Below are positions 11,933 through 22,874 of a DNA stretch of 64,000 nucleotides, piece by piece (positions within the stretch are counted from its first letter, which is position 1; each line of letters begins with the position of its first letter). Below the pieces are notes generated by a model that saw nothing but the letters and a program-made list of their open reading frames with translations, was not told the DNA's origin and did not search any database. The stretch comes from Metopolophium dirhodum. Its lineage: Eukaryota; Arthropoda; Insecta; Hemiptera; Aphididae. The translations under genes and the position numbers were made by a program. The stretch covers positions 38,238,270-38,302,269 of the forward strand of contig NC_083560.1 of the NCBI RefSeq assembly GCF_019925205.1, given 5' to 3'.

Positions 11933-12464
11933 GTCGGCTACGCGTGTCCCAGCTATAATATTTATTATGATCATTACATTAATCGTCGCAAAGAGCAGTA
12001 TTAATCATCGGGACGATAAGAGCGTTTAGTCGGACACGTGTTTCAGTTATAAAATCATAAATATTTTGAAGCTATCCATTGGGATATTCACCCATAAATT
12101 AAAAAAATTCTCATGCAATAATTTTCTTATTTGGTCGTTATTCACAAGCTATAATAACCATAAGCTAAATTTTCGTCAAATGTTTATTTTATCATTTTCT
12201 GTACACGATATAATTTTAAAAATATTCTCATTTGTTTTAAGTTATTTATAAATAGACAATATCAATTTTCAATTTTTATAGTTTTTTATTCTATTAATGT
12301 TAATACAATTTTGTTCCGTCTGAACCTTTTGTTTATTTAAATTTATATATTCTTTTTTTTTTGATTTCTTTTTAGAACGTCCTGGGTTTTGAATTTATCG
12401 TTTGGTTTACGATAATAGTAGGTGACATACGGTTAAAACAATATTGCAATGCTTCGGATAGTAA
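11933..12464 (+). repeat. Left copy of a 530-bp direct repeat
   Basis: It begins GTCGGCTACGCGTGTCCCAG and ends GCTTCGGATAGTAA. A second copy at 13,911-14,442 differs by a few bases and a 2-bp gap. A shorter diverged piece (GTCGGCTACGTGTTTCAG) lies just upstream at 11,874, so the repeat start is itself internally repeated. The 61-residue open frame carried in both copies is probably a shadow of the conservation. Confidence 0.75.
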
Positions 12465-12746
12465 ACCCATATAGTAAATTTAATGTATTGATGTTTATTT
12501 GATATTCAGTTAAATACGTTTTTGGATATTCGTTGGTTAATAAACATACAATGTTTTGAAGATAATCGAAAACCAATGCATTAGTATATAATATATTTCT
12601 ATGATAACTTGTGTATATCAAGATTCTGATATTAAAAAAATAATTTGTACGCAATGTACATAAGATATATTTTTTATGGTATCTGCTGTACATGTTATAA
12701 TTAATATATATTTGATATCTAAAAACGTTTATCTTGAATAAGATAT

Positions 12747-12971
12747 TTGCAGTGTATCTATTTAATATCAGAAAGAATTATATCAAAAACTTATTTTGGT
12801 GTACGATATAGTACAAAAAAGTACATTGATAAACAATTTTCAAGTGAAACCATTATATTAGTGATTGGAATTGATGGGTTAGCTGGGTTGATGAAAAGCT
12901 CAGAAAGTGCATTTTGGCCAATATTAGTTTATACCAACTATGATGTTTTAAATTATAAACATGCACCATGA
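12747..12971 (+). pseudogene. Fragment of a transposon-type protein with an IDGL...KSS...FWPIL motif
   Basis: The translation contains IGIDGLAGLMKSSESAFWPI. I recognise this pattern (usually IDGLPL, KSS and WPIL) from a large group of uncharacterised invertebrate proteins thought to come from DNA transposons; this is recognition, not a database result. Only about 45 residues are left, with no flanking domain, so it is a decayed piece. It lies between the two 530-bp direct repeats. Confidence 0.35.
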
Positions 12972-13064
12972 GTAAAATACATAGACTAATTAAAAACAAT
13001 GAATGTAAAAATGTACCATAATAATATTTCATTAAATTCTTCTGTACAATAGAGGTGGTCATAA

Positions 13065-13560
13065 TATTTTAGTAATTTTTTTTCGTACAATAAGTCCCGG
13101 GTGGACGTATTATGCACTACGCCGGTAGAGACGGTTTATAATTCATTGAAAATCAAAATTTTGTACTACGACTTAGCTAATCATATCCCCTGGCTTCGTT
13201 AGGGTCTCTGCTATGAAAGGATTGCATTTTGGTGAGTAACATTAGTGTACTGTGGTGGTGAGATCTAGTTGTCCAGAAAACAGTACTTGGTGCAGGATTA
13301 CGGGAGTAAAATACTACGTTAAGCCGCCACTATAATTTCAAATCGTTCACCAGGCGACCTCAAAGACTTTGGTGGTATAGAGTAAGTCATCCGGAGTCCA
13401 GTGGTATCATTTTCATAGTCGTAATATGAAATTTTGATTTTCAATAATTTTTTTTCGTACGGTATGTCCCAGGTACTCATAATATACAGAACGCCGGTAG
13501 ACACGAATCTTTGTATAATTGGTGGTATAGAGTAAGTTATTTGGAGTCGAGTGATATCAT
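13065..13560. repeat. Local direct repeats within the inter-repeat segment
   Basis: TTTTTTTTCGTACAATAAGTCCC (13,077 onward) recurs as a variant near 13,447, each followed by ACGCCGGTAGAC/GAC-type sequence. GTGGTATAGAGTAAGTCAT near 13,370 recurs as GTGGTATAGAGTAAGTTAT near 13,522. The units look like two diverged copies of one piece. Their nature is unknown. Confidence 0.5.
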
Positions 13561-13910
13561 ATGATTATCATTGGCTTAGTAATAGTACAATACTTTCAAT
13601 ATAATAATCCTGAATTTACAACTATTAGAATATAAATAAAACGTTTATTTGGAATTTAAATATCAAACAATATTTAAAAATCTTCAGTATCACTCTCGTC
13701 ATAGTACTCATAATAAAATGCCGGCCGATTTCGTTTCCGCACCGGCCTTCGTCTATCGGTTGTGTCATGTTGTTTGCTCGAGCAAAGCCTGTCGACCAAT
13801 GACTCATTTCCACCTTATGTTAAGTTTAAGGGGCAAGCGGTTTCCTTGAAAAATATATGTACTTATATGGAACACAGTTTATAATACAAAACATTAAAAA
13901 CACTTCTATC

Positions 13911-14442
13911 GTCGGCTATGCGTGTCCCAGCTATAATATTTATTATGATCATTACATTAATCGTCGCAAAGAGCAGTATATCATCGGGACGATAAGAGCG
14001 TTTAGTCGGACACGTGTTTCAGTTATAAAATCATAAATATTTTGAAGCTATCCATTGGGATATTCACCCATAAATTAAAAAAATTCTCATGCAATAATTT
14101 TCTTATTTGGTCGTTATTCACAAGCTATAATAACCATAAGCTAAATTTTCGTCAAATGTTTATTTTATCATTTTCTATACACGATGTAATTTTAAAAATA
14201 TTCTCATTTGTTTTAAGTTATTTATAAATAGACAATATCAATTTTCAATTTTTATAGTTTTTTATTCTATTAATGTTAATACAATTTTGTTCCGCCTGAA
14301 CCTTTTGTTTATTTAAATTTATATATTCTTTTTTTTTTTTGATTTCTTTTTAGAACGTCCTGGGTTTTGAATTTATCGTTTGGTTTACGATAATAGTAGG
14401 TGACATACGGTTAAATCAATGTTGCAATGCTTCGGATAGTAA
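13911..14442 (+). repeat. Right copy of the 530-bp direct repeat
   Basis: Same sequence and orientation as 11,933-12,464, about 1.98 kb away, with only a handful of differences. The pair with an internal segment resembles an LTR arrangement. The ends lack the TG...CA of true LTRs and the internal region has no gag or pol, so a simple segmental duplication fits as well. Confidence 0.75.
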
Positions 14443-14449
14443 CTTAAAA

Positions 14450-14592
14450 AATCCAGACTGATAAATCGTCTCCGCTCAGAATCGTTTTTCTTATACAATG
14501 ATAATATTATATCGTTGAATTCAAGTTTAATACAATCCATTATACATTGTCCCACTTGTAACCTACTATACAGCAGAGCGACATCCACTTAC
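14450..14592 (-). mobile_element. Terminus of aphid interspersed repeat family B
   Basis: It contains CGCTCAGAATCGTTTTTCTT, then AATACAATCCATTATACATT and the end CAGCAGAGCGACATCCACTT. This is the reverse orientation of the terminus seen complete at 17,586 and 60,411. It is an isolated end, abutting the 530-bp repeat. Confidence 0.7.
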
Positions 14593-15269
14593 CCGCTTTT
14601 TAGAAAGTATTCCCATCAGCATACTTGTGCTCTCCATCTTACAAAATAAATGTCCGCTACATAGCAAATTTACGCTCAGGAAAACGCGTTTAGCTCTTTT
14701 TAGTTTTTAGTCTTTATCCTTTTTTTCAATAAATTTCTCGTGTACCTATACTTGTTTTTTTTTTCACTAAAATGTGATTTATACATTTTTGTTAATTGAA
14801 ATCACATGAACACAAGGGTCAGAAATTATTAGTGTCTAAGGGGGTCTAGAATATTAAAAAAATTAATTTCGAGGTACAGAAACCTTATTTTTTTTTGCTT
14901 AGCAAGTTTTAGGGTTTACGTGGAGAATATTCAGCGTTAAAGCATAATACTCATAGGCGTCACTAGCTTAGAAGTCTCAAAGGGTACTTTTGTTACCACA
15001 AAAAAATACTGATTTATAAAAAAAAACTGAACAAATGTAATTGAAATAAGTATGAAAATTTACGAATTATAAGGGCGGAAAATTCGGTAAATAATTACAG
15101 ATTGAAATATTTTTGATAAGAGTGCATTAATTACAAAAAAGTCGACAAATGGGTAAACTCTGTATTTTACTTTTTTTTGTACAATTTTGTACTGGCAAAA
15201 TACAATAATATACTATCATATATATATAATATATATCATAGTTTATTTTAAACAGATCGATAATTATAT
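14593..15269. other. Unassigned DNA
   Basis: The stretch 14,605-14,690 (CATACTTGTGCTCTCCATCT) is weakly similar to the arm of the foldback MITE at 3,084-3,500. The remainder has no gene or repeat I can support. Confidence 0.4.
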
Positions 15270-15490
15270 GCTAGGATATTTTTACCCCTCTGATGAACAA
15301 TTTTACCGAGGAGAGAGGGTAAAAATAATCTAGTTTTTTCCTGGGGGTAAAATAAACTTGGGATGATTTTACCCCCCTTAAAATTTTACCGGGGGTATAA
15401 ATATCCTAGGTTTTTTTTACCCCCAGTAAAAATATGATAGGTTATTTTTACAGAGGGGGGGGGCGTAATATCCAGGGATAAAAATCGCAT
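15270..15490. repeat. Cluster of alternating TTTTACCCC / GGGGTAAAA hairpin units
   Basis: At least seven copies of TTTTACCCC or its complement GGGGTAAAA occur within 220 bp, in both orientations (15,278, 15,302, 15,317, 15,344, 15,369, 15,384, 15,419 and beyond), ending with a run of nine G at about 15,457-15,465. Pairs can fold into several alternative hairpins. No coding sequence overlaps. Confidence 0.6.
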
Positions 15491-15895
15491 GTTACCCTGG
15501 GCTTAAGGATCAATAAAAAAAAAAAGTAATTTGTATTGCCTATGGATTAAATTATTGCGTTGACAGACTGAAAAGAATATCTGAATATCAGTTTATATCA
15601 GTTTTATCATGTTGTACAGTACACGATGTAGTCATGTAGGTACCTTTGTTATCGGATATCGTTATTCGTTATTCATCAAATCATCGAATAAGAATGATCG
15701 TGATTTTATCGGACATCACGTACACTACATTACATACCTACCTAATATTCTTGTCTGTATTTTGGTTAGTTTAATTGTTTTAATTAGTATAATTAAAAAA
15801 ATGGAGTTAATAACAAGCATGAGCGAAACAAATTGTTGTAGACAATGGCCACGATAGAACTTTGATATTATTTTGGCTTATATTCTTCTTCTCAG

Positions 15896-16234
15896 AATGT
15901 TGAACGGTGGCGATGATCAAATAAACCAAAATATTTATTTGGGATGGAAAAATAAATTATCAAGAGACATGGTATGTTGCAAACATATATTTTATTTTTA
16001 TAAAACAATATGTAAAATATAAATATTAAACAATATTAATATATCTATAAAACAAATTAACTGTTTTCATAATATTCAATTTTTATTTTATAGACTCACA
16101 TAATCACAAACAATGTACAACTTCTGTTAAAGCACATGTTCCGTTGCAATGTTGCACTGTTAAAAAAAAGTATAATGACTAAAAATATTCATATTAATAT
16201 ATTTATGAGCGTGAACATAGGTTGTATTGAATAA
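15896..16234 (+). CDS. Candidate two-exon gene, 71 residues, unknown
   Basis: Exon 1 (15,896-15,971) follows CTTCTTCTCAG, contains an ATG at 15,897 and ends ATG before GTATGT. Exon 2 (16,094 on) follows TTTTATTTTATAG. Joining them keeps one frame of 71 codons to TAA at 16,232-16,234. The N-terminal part (MLNGGDDQINQNIYLGWKN) looks like genuine protein rather than AT-rich noise; the end is more dubious. Exon 1 has a perfect acceptor, so an upstream exon is likely. I do not recognise the product. Confidence 0.3.
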
Positions 16235-17585
16235 TTAATTATTCTAAGGCAGAGGACTTGTAGCTCTAAAAAATCACTAAATATGCGAGCATTTATGCAC
16301 TTATGGAACATTTTTTTAGCAATTTCATTTAAAAATATTTATAAAATAAATAGCATTTAAAATAAGTCAAAACAATTACATAATTTAAATATATCTTAAA
16401 CCATTGCCAAATAAACAAAATGCATTTTTCTTATTTTTCTATTTTTTATTTATTTATTTCTTTCTATTAATAAAATTAATTACAGGAAATTAATATTATT
16501 GTCTTATCAGCGATCCTCAAGCGCTTCTAGAAAAAACTTGTGCCCGCGGACTGTAAAAAACCATATTATGCGTCAAAAATTAAAAATAAATACATTTTTA
16601 TCCTTACATTTAGGCAGTATTCTTTTGAATAAAAATGTCGGTGTGGAAAAAATTAATTGAAGTTAAATATGTCTCAAAAAGGTTTTTTTTATTTATTACA
16701 ATTAAAATGTTTCAGCATATTGTGCATGCAATTACAAGTTTCCGATTACAATATAACCACGGTTAGTTATTGATTTTCGGTTATTATACAAATAGAATAT
16801 AGTATAAGGCTTGTAGATAATTTTAATGAGGTTTGTCTCTAAGAGATTTAATGTTAGGAACATAATGACTGTTATGGGAATTGTTGTAAAATAGTAAAAA
16901 AAAAAAGTATAAAATTTCGTATAAAAGTGTACCTAACATATTTCCTATCACAAAAAGGACTCAAAATATGTATTTATATGCAAAAAAAAAAATTTCAAAA
17001 CCAGTTTTGTGAAAGCATGAAACGTATTTGTGTCGTACTCTGCTATTATTGTGAATGTGCAAAACAAATATGCAAATGCTACAAGTTCTCTACCCTAATT
17101 ATAATAGTTTATTGTATAATTAGTTGCCTATAGCAACTTTACAAATGTAAAATGAAGACAAATATAAATGTATAATTCTGTACTTGAACATAATACTATA
17201 TAGTTAATGCTATTATTAATTTATTTATTAAGATAAACGCAAAATAAGCTCAAATACAGTGTTTAATATTATTTATATGTGGCGTAGGATACGTTCTAAA
17301 AATAGAGTTTAAGTTGTTTAGTAATTTATTGTGATTGAAAGAAAGGGAATGCCTGCATTTTTCCTAGAAATACTTCTTTAAATGATTGAGATAATTTGCT
17401 AATTTTCGTGATTTTTCGGTATTTTGTCAAGATTTGAACTTTAAATGCTTATAAAAAAAAACTGTGGCTAAGGATTTTTAATATTTTTCAAATGTCATTG
17501 TAACAATATAGTAGGATCCTTGTATTACATTTCCAAGCTTTTTTAGCCAACAAATAAAGTTTTATTGACATTCATTGAAAAGAAA
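16235..17585. other. Intergenic DNA
   Basis: AT-rich, with a start of repeat family material after about 17,390 (ATTTTTCGGTATTTTGTCAA, a block shared with the aphid repeats). The open frame at 16,927-17,133 is rich in Tyr, Cys and Ile and has no support. Confidence 0.5.
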
Positions 17586-19186
17586 GTAGGTAAGTGGATG
17601 TCACTCTGCTGTACAGAAGGTTACAAGTGGGTCACTGTCATGGATGGTGTTAAATTTGAATTCAATGATAATATAATACCATTGTAAAAGAAAAACGATT
17701 CCGAGCGAAAACGGTCAGTCAGCCTATGATATTACTAAGTATATTTGATGATATTATATTGTGAATAAAGTAACTTATTTACGTAAAACCTTGTTTTAAA
17801 TTTTCAATCCTTAGCTATAAAAGTTGAACATTTTATAAATTTTCAACTACAAAATAATTATTAAATTTTGTCAAATCTCGAACTTTAAATGCTTATAAAA
17901 AAAATACTTTGATTATGTATTTTTAATATTTTTCAACTGCTATTGTAACATTATATCAGGAGCCCTGCATACAATTTTCACGCTTTTCTACCAAACAAAT
18001 AAAGTTTTATTGATATTTATAAAAAAAAAAACTTAAAAAAAAAAGAACTGACAATGTTCGTAAACAGCTCAAAAACAGTCAAATTATTTTCAAGATTGTA
18101 CGGTGTATAGAAAATGCTAATATAAACATTCAGTGAAATTATCATGTATCTACTACAGTGGTTCGTTTTTGAATTACAATAAAATAACAAAACCAAAGAA
18201 ATAAGAAATCGAGTGAATATCCAATATTGTAAAAATATGAATTTTAAACGCTCATAAAAATTTGATATGATTTGCTTATAGACATTTTTTAGATTCTGAG
18301 CGAAGCAATGAATGTATTGATTTTACAATGATGTGTGTTTTTTTTTTATTTTTTTTTTTTATTTTTGTGTCTGTCATCACCTTTTAGGGCAGTAATAGTG
18401 CTTGGATTTTCTTCAACAGTAACTTCTCTGATAGGAAAGTGAATCTAGTTGGTACTTTGGAGGGTCAAAATTTCCCAGTAGTTACCAAAAGCGACGTGAA
18501 AAACAAAAGAAAAATTAAGGAAAAACGGGAATTTTTACACAAAATTTGTTTTCGAGAAAATCAATTTTGGTTTTTGGTGTAACTCTAAAACAAAATATGA
18601 CCGTAGGGACATGAAATTTTGAATGAATGTTTATATTAGAATTTTCTATACACCATAACATTTTCCAAATATTTTGACTCTTTTTGAGCTGTTTACGGAC
18701 ATTGTCAGTTTTCAATTTTTTTAGTTTTTTTTTCTATAAATATTAATAAAATTTTATCTGTTGAGTAAAAAAGCTTGAAAATTTAATAGAAGGCTCCTAG
18801 GTTATTGTTTCAAAGGCAGATGAAAAAAATTAAAAATCCTTAGTCACAGTTTTTATTTATAAGCATTTAAAGTTCAAATTTTGACAACATTTATCAAATT
18901 TATAATTTATTAATTATTTTGTAGTTAAAAATGTATAAAATGTTTAATTTTAAGGCTAAGGAATGAAAATTCAAAACAAGGCTCCACGTAAATAGGTTAT
19001 ATATAAATTACTTTATTCACAATAATTTCATCAAATATACTTGGTAATATCATAGGCTGACTGACCGTTTTCGCTCAGAATCGTTTTTCTTATTCAAAGA
19101 TATTATATCATTAAATTCAAATTTAACACCATCCATTACAGTGACCCACATGTAAGCTACTGTACAGCAGAGCGACATCCACTTAC
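17586..19186. mobile_element. 1.6-kb inverted-repeat element of the aphid repeat family
   Basis: The left end GGTAAGTGGATGTCACTCTG and the right end GCGACATCCACTTACA are inverted. The match runs inward through GGTCAGTCAGCCTATGATAT and ACATTTTATAAATTT for roughly 300 bp on each side. The middle holds a family A block (18,290-18,900). There is no coding capacity. This is the best-formed copy outside the palindrome and shows that the B termini bound the element. Confidence 0.7.
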
Positions 19187-20390
19187 AAACCTTTTTTTTT
19201 ATTAAGGTAGACAAACTTATGAGGAATCTTGTATTAGTTGTATTAAATTTTAAAATCTTAGATTTAAAAAGAAAAATTTTAATGAATTCTCAATATAAAA
19301 TAATATTTTAATTTTCATGATTTTTCCGTATTTTGTAAAGATTTGAACTTTAAATGCTTATAAATAAAAACAGTGACTAAGGATTTTTAATATTTTTCAA
19401 TTGTCATTGTAACTATATAGTAGGAGCCTTGTATTAAATGTTCAAGCTTTTTTGCCCAACAAATAAAGTTTTATAAGGACATTTTCAGTTTCCATTTTTT
19501 TTAGTTTTTTTTTCTATAAATATCAATTAAATTTTATTTGTTGGTTAAAAAAGCTTGAAAATTTAATAGAAGGCTCCTACTATATTGTTACAATGATATT
19601 TGAAAAATATTAAAAATCCTTAGTCACGGTTTTTAGTTATAGGCATTTAAAGTTCAAATCTTGATAAAATACGGAAAAATTACAAAAATTAGCAAATTAT
19701 TTGTATTCATAAAAATTTCATTTTTAAATCAAAGATTTGAAAATGTAATACAAGATTATCCATAAGTTTGTCTACCTTTATCAAAAAAAAAAAAATGTCT
19801 ACAAGAAAGTTAAATTAAATTTTTATGAGCGTTTGAAATTCATATTTTTACAACATTTGATATTCACTCGATTTCTCATGTAACGATTTTCTTATTTTGT
19901 TGTAATTAAAAAACGAATGACCGAATGTTTATGTTAGCATTTTATATACACGATAAAATTTATAAAATGATTTGACTCTTTTTGATTTGTTTATGAACAT
20001 TGTCAGTTTTCAATATTTTTAGTTTTTTTTCTATAAACATCAATAACATTTTATTTGTTGGATAAAAAAGCGTGAACATTTAATGCAAGGCTCCTGATAT
20101 AATGTTACAATAGCGTTGAAAAATATTAAAAATACATAAGCACAGTTTTTTTTTTATAAGTATTTAAAGTTCGAGTTTTGACATTATTTAATAATTATTT
20201 TGTAGTTGAAAATTTATAAAATGTTCAACTTTTATAGCTAAGGATTGAACATTTAAAACTAGGTTGCACGTAAATAAGTTATATATAAATTACTTTTTTC
20301 ACAATAATATCATCAACTATACTTGGTAATATCATAGGCTGACTGACTGTTTTCGCTCAGAATCGTTATTCTTATCAATGATATTATAAG
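19187..20390. mobile_element. Adjacent, truncated copy of the same repeat family
   Basis: It starts with TATTAAGGTAGACAAACTTA and shares order and sequence with 61,110-62,270 on the plus strand. It ends in a B terminus in reverse orientation that stops before the final 110 bases of that end. The junction with the C-rich island at 20,403 is abrupt. Confidence 0.65.
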
Positions 20391-20402
20391 TATTATGAAA
20401 TA

Positions 20403-20560
20403 GCCGGTTCTGGGTCCCCCTGCTTCACCCCCTTCCCGCCATAGTAACCATGCGCGCTTCCCCCTCCCCCACTCCCTCAGCCATAACTGTGCCTCCCACC
20501 CCAGTCCCCCCGCCATCACTGCGCCTCTTACGTCATCATGCGCCTCTCCGAGCGCCTAGT
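20403..20560. other. C-rich, pyrimidine-biased island
   Basis: About 155 bp of strongly C-rich plus strand (for example CTTCCCCCTCCCCCACTCCC) in otherwise very AT-rich surroundings. GCGCCTC-like words recur near 20,458, 20,520 and 20,541. It is bounded on one side by a truncated transposon end and on the other by (TA)n. The open minus-strand frame across it is Gly/Arg-rich and is a product of the composition. Confidence 0.6.
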
Positions 20561-20715
20561 ATATATATATATACTCTATACATACAATACTATATAGTAT
20601 ATACTTTATACATACTATAGTATATACGTATGTATACCTAAGTTTGTACTCTAAACATAGTTTAGTATATTCTTATATAAACTCTATACATACTATAGTA
20701 TATACCTTAGTATGA
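20561..20715. repeat. Degenerate AT minisatellite
   Basis: ACTCTATACATAC...TATAGTATATAC recurs three or four times with a spacing near 40-55 bp, preceded by (TA)n. It probably grew by slippage. Confidence 0.55.
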
Positions 20716-21028
20716 TAATGTAATATATTACTGCTTATATCACCTACACACTCCACGTATATATATATATATATATACATATTATGTTATACATGAAAGC
20801 ATCACCCCTCACCATATATTTCAAGGCATATTCGCGCTTACCGTGGACGATCTATTAACTAAGATAATTATTAATTCGCATGCACTGCCAAAATATATGA
20901 AAATCGTGCACATTCCCGGTGCAGCTGTTCGTCGTCCATCAAGTGTGTTTCAATTCTTTTCAAAGTTAAATTTTATAACAATATTATTTTAAATAATATT
21001 TAATATAATAAATAATAATAATAGTGAC

Positions 21029-21433
21029 GTGCAACTTCGGCTAGATGGGGACATGTCGCTCGTCAATTTAATCGATACCACTAATTTCGTCATAGATTTT
21101 GTCGGCCTCAAGTCTATCAACATCGGGCACGACCCGTCTAAAGATTTCAACGCATCCATTCAGATAATCACGCAATCACGGTTCATATGTATAACAACTG
21201 ATTTTTTACGGCGCATTTACTCGTTGATGGGGAATATTATATTGGTTATAACCGATCCACCGATTAAAATCCGCGAGAGACTGTTCCTCAAAGACGAGAC
21301 AATTACACTATCTAAAACTAGCTATTGCGGCGATAATATGCTGGTAGTCGAATCCCACCACCAGCAAGGATGTCGTGTATTATTGAGCAGACGAAATCTA
21401 TTAAAGCTCCATGACATGCATGAAGATACATGA
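21029..21433 (+). CDS. Hypothetical protein, 134 residues, possibly mobile-element derived
   Basis: An open frame with balanced amino-acid composition and codon use that is clearly less AT-driven than neighbouring spurious frames. The segment SLVNLIDTTNFVIDFVGLKS opens it and ESHHQQGCRVLLSRRNLLKL lies near the end. I have the impression of a repeated aphid family of uncharacterised proteins but cannot name it. The upstream 100 bases contain no obvious promoter. The frame closes with TGA in HEDT. It may be a fragment, since the antisense neighbours are decayed. Confidence 0.45.
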   Translation: MQLRLDGDMSLVNLIDTTNFVIDFVGLKSINIGHDPSKDFNASIQIITQSRFICITTDFLRRIYSLMGNIILVITDPPIKIRERLFLKDETITLSKTSYCGDNMLVVESHHQQGCRVLLSRRNLLKLHDMHEDT

Positions 21434-21560
21434 AGATTTAAATGCATATAAACGTATTTTAATTCTGACATCGGCGCACATGACAACAGACGGTACGCGT
21501 GTCCGCAGTTCCAACGTTTTTCCGCGCCTTTCACGTAGACACATTTGAAATGTAATGATT

Positions 21561-21797
21561 TTAAAATTCTTTCGATCTACGAATATTCCACGTCATCGCA
21601 ATCCAATGATAGTTACAATACAACCATATATTCACCGCTTTACTTTTAGCCGTACACGGTGTTTGATTGTGTTTGAAAATATAATGTTGACTACCGCGGT
21701 TGTTTACATCGAGAATTGACATTTCTTTTATAAAATATTTAAAATTCAAACCTAGTATGCATTGAATATCTATGATAGCCGACGCCATAATCCACAT
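21561..21797 (-). pseudogene. Fragment of an uncharacterised invertebrate protein family
   Basis: The translation contains SAIIDIQCILGLNFKYFIKE, then QHYIFKH and NIWLYCNYHWIAM. The order of an aspartate strand (IDIQ), an FxxKE motif, YIFK and a WL..NYH motif recalls a repeated family of uncharacterised invertebrate proteins; this is my recognition only. The frame is 78 residues with no matching downstream part, so it is probably a relic. Confidence 0.35.
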
Positions 21798-21848
21798 CGC
21801 CGAGAGTTAATACAACTTTATTTATATAAATTATATATGTATAACACG

Positions 21849-22318
21849 TCTTACTGGTAACAGGTTAGGGTTCTGACTGTTTCCAATTCTTTGCGAATCT
21901 GTCCTCGAGTATAATTATTCTGTCGTACGCATGAGCCTTTTAAATCTTTTATATTTTTATTTACATCCTCTATGGACTCAATGCATGATTCGATTTTAGT
22001 ATTATTTTCTAAAAAATATTTATCGGCCGCCTGCACAGATCCGATTGCTCCTAGTCGAATTATTTACATTTCGTTCTCTAGGACTCGATCGTTGAACGAC
22101 GATATTTTTTATCGGTGGCCGTGATTAAGTCAATGTATAAACCTAATTCATTGGTAAACTTTTCATCAGGCTTTGCGATTTTCGAATAATTTTTCCAATC
22201 AAATTAACGTGGGAGTCGAGTTTTTCGACAAACTTTTCTTTCATGTCGGTGATTGTCTTATTCAATTGACTAGACGGTGACTCCCCGAACACATCCACGA
22301 CGTCGTGATAACTGCACT
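21849..22318 (-). pseudogene. Decayed coiled-coil coding region
   Basis: Reading the minus strand, coding-like sequence continues across several frames: QLNKTITDMKEKFVEKLDSH, a frame change near 22,155, a stop at about 22,080, and then ADKYFLENNTKIESCIESIE to a TAA near 21,848. The heptad-like Lys/Glu/Ile/Leu pattern suggests a coiled coil. Together with the two neighbouring frames it suggests one collapsed multi-gene element, but the identity is unknown. Confidence 0.35.
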
Positions 22319-22576
22319 TATATCCTAAGATCGGACTTATTTATCCAACTATTATGCTCGTCAGTGAAACCTAAGTCTGCGGCCCCCTGACCCTGAGGAT
22401 CCGCGATACTCGTGTCAGGGATCCACGGCAGTCTTAACACATACCATACGTCAATAAGAGACATTTGTGCATTATTACAATATTGCTGGTTTCTTATTAT
22501 TTTTTTCATACATAATATGTAGATTCTACACCAAATCAGTTTTTTTTGTTCATACGAAATATACATGCGTACAGCA

Positions 22577-22617
22577 CTTAACGACAGTAACGACAGTAAC
22601 GACAGTAACGACAGTCT
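22577..22617 (+). repeat. 9-bp minisatellite
   Basis: ACGACAGTA is repeated about four times in tandem, without interruption. Confidence 0.85.
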
Positions 22618-22874
22618 TATATTTATTGCCACCAAGTGCAGTTGATCGATCGTACTCATTTATAGTTTTATATTACATTTTTATAAAAAATTAATTTTAA
22701 TAAAAATAATTATAAATGTGAATGTTTTGTTATGTCTACTTATGTAATTTGTAATATTATAAAATAATTATTATAATTTTGGTTATGATAACATGAGATG
22801 TTTTGTAAAAAAAAAAGGTTTTCGAAAAAAGCTTTGTATGAGGGTTCGCGATTTCTAAAATTCTTTCATCGAGG

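Noticed and set aside
15609..15857. An 82-residue plus-strand frame with a hydrophobic stretch, just upstream of the candidate spliced gene
   Set aside because: The first half looks random and the frame does not join the 15,896 exon in a consistent phase. It may contain a short upstream exon but cannot be supported.
20313..20519. A Gly/Trp/Arg-rich minus-strand frame in the C-rich island
   Set aside because: The composition is forced by the C-rich strand, and the C-terminal part is repeat terminus sequence.
22577..22617. Possible CRISPR array because of short regular repeats
   Set aside because: The 9-bp units are contiguous with no spacers, so it is a simple minisatellite.
22318..22659. 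A 113-residue minus-strand frame with a Leu/Ser repeat
   Set aside because: The LLSLLSLLS part is the 9-bp minisatellite in translation; the remainder has no support.
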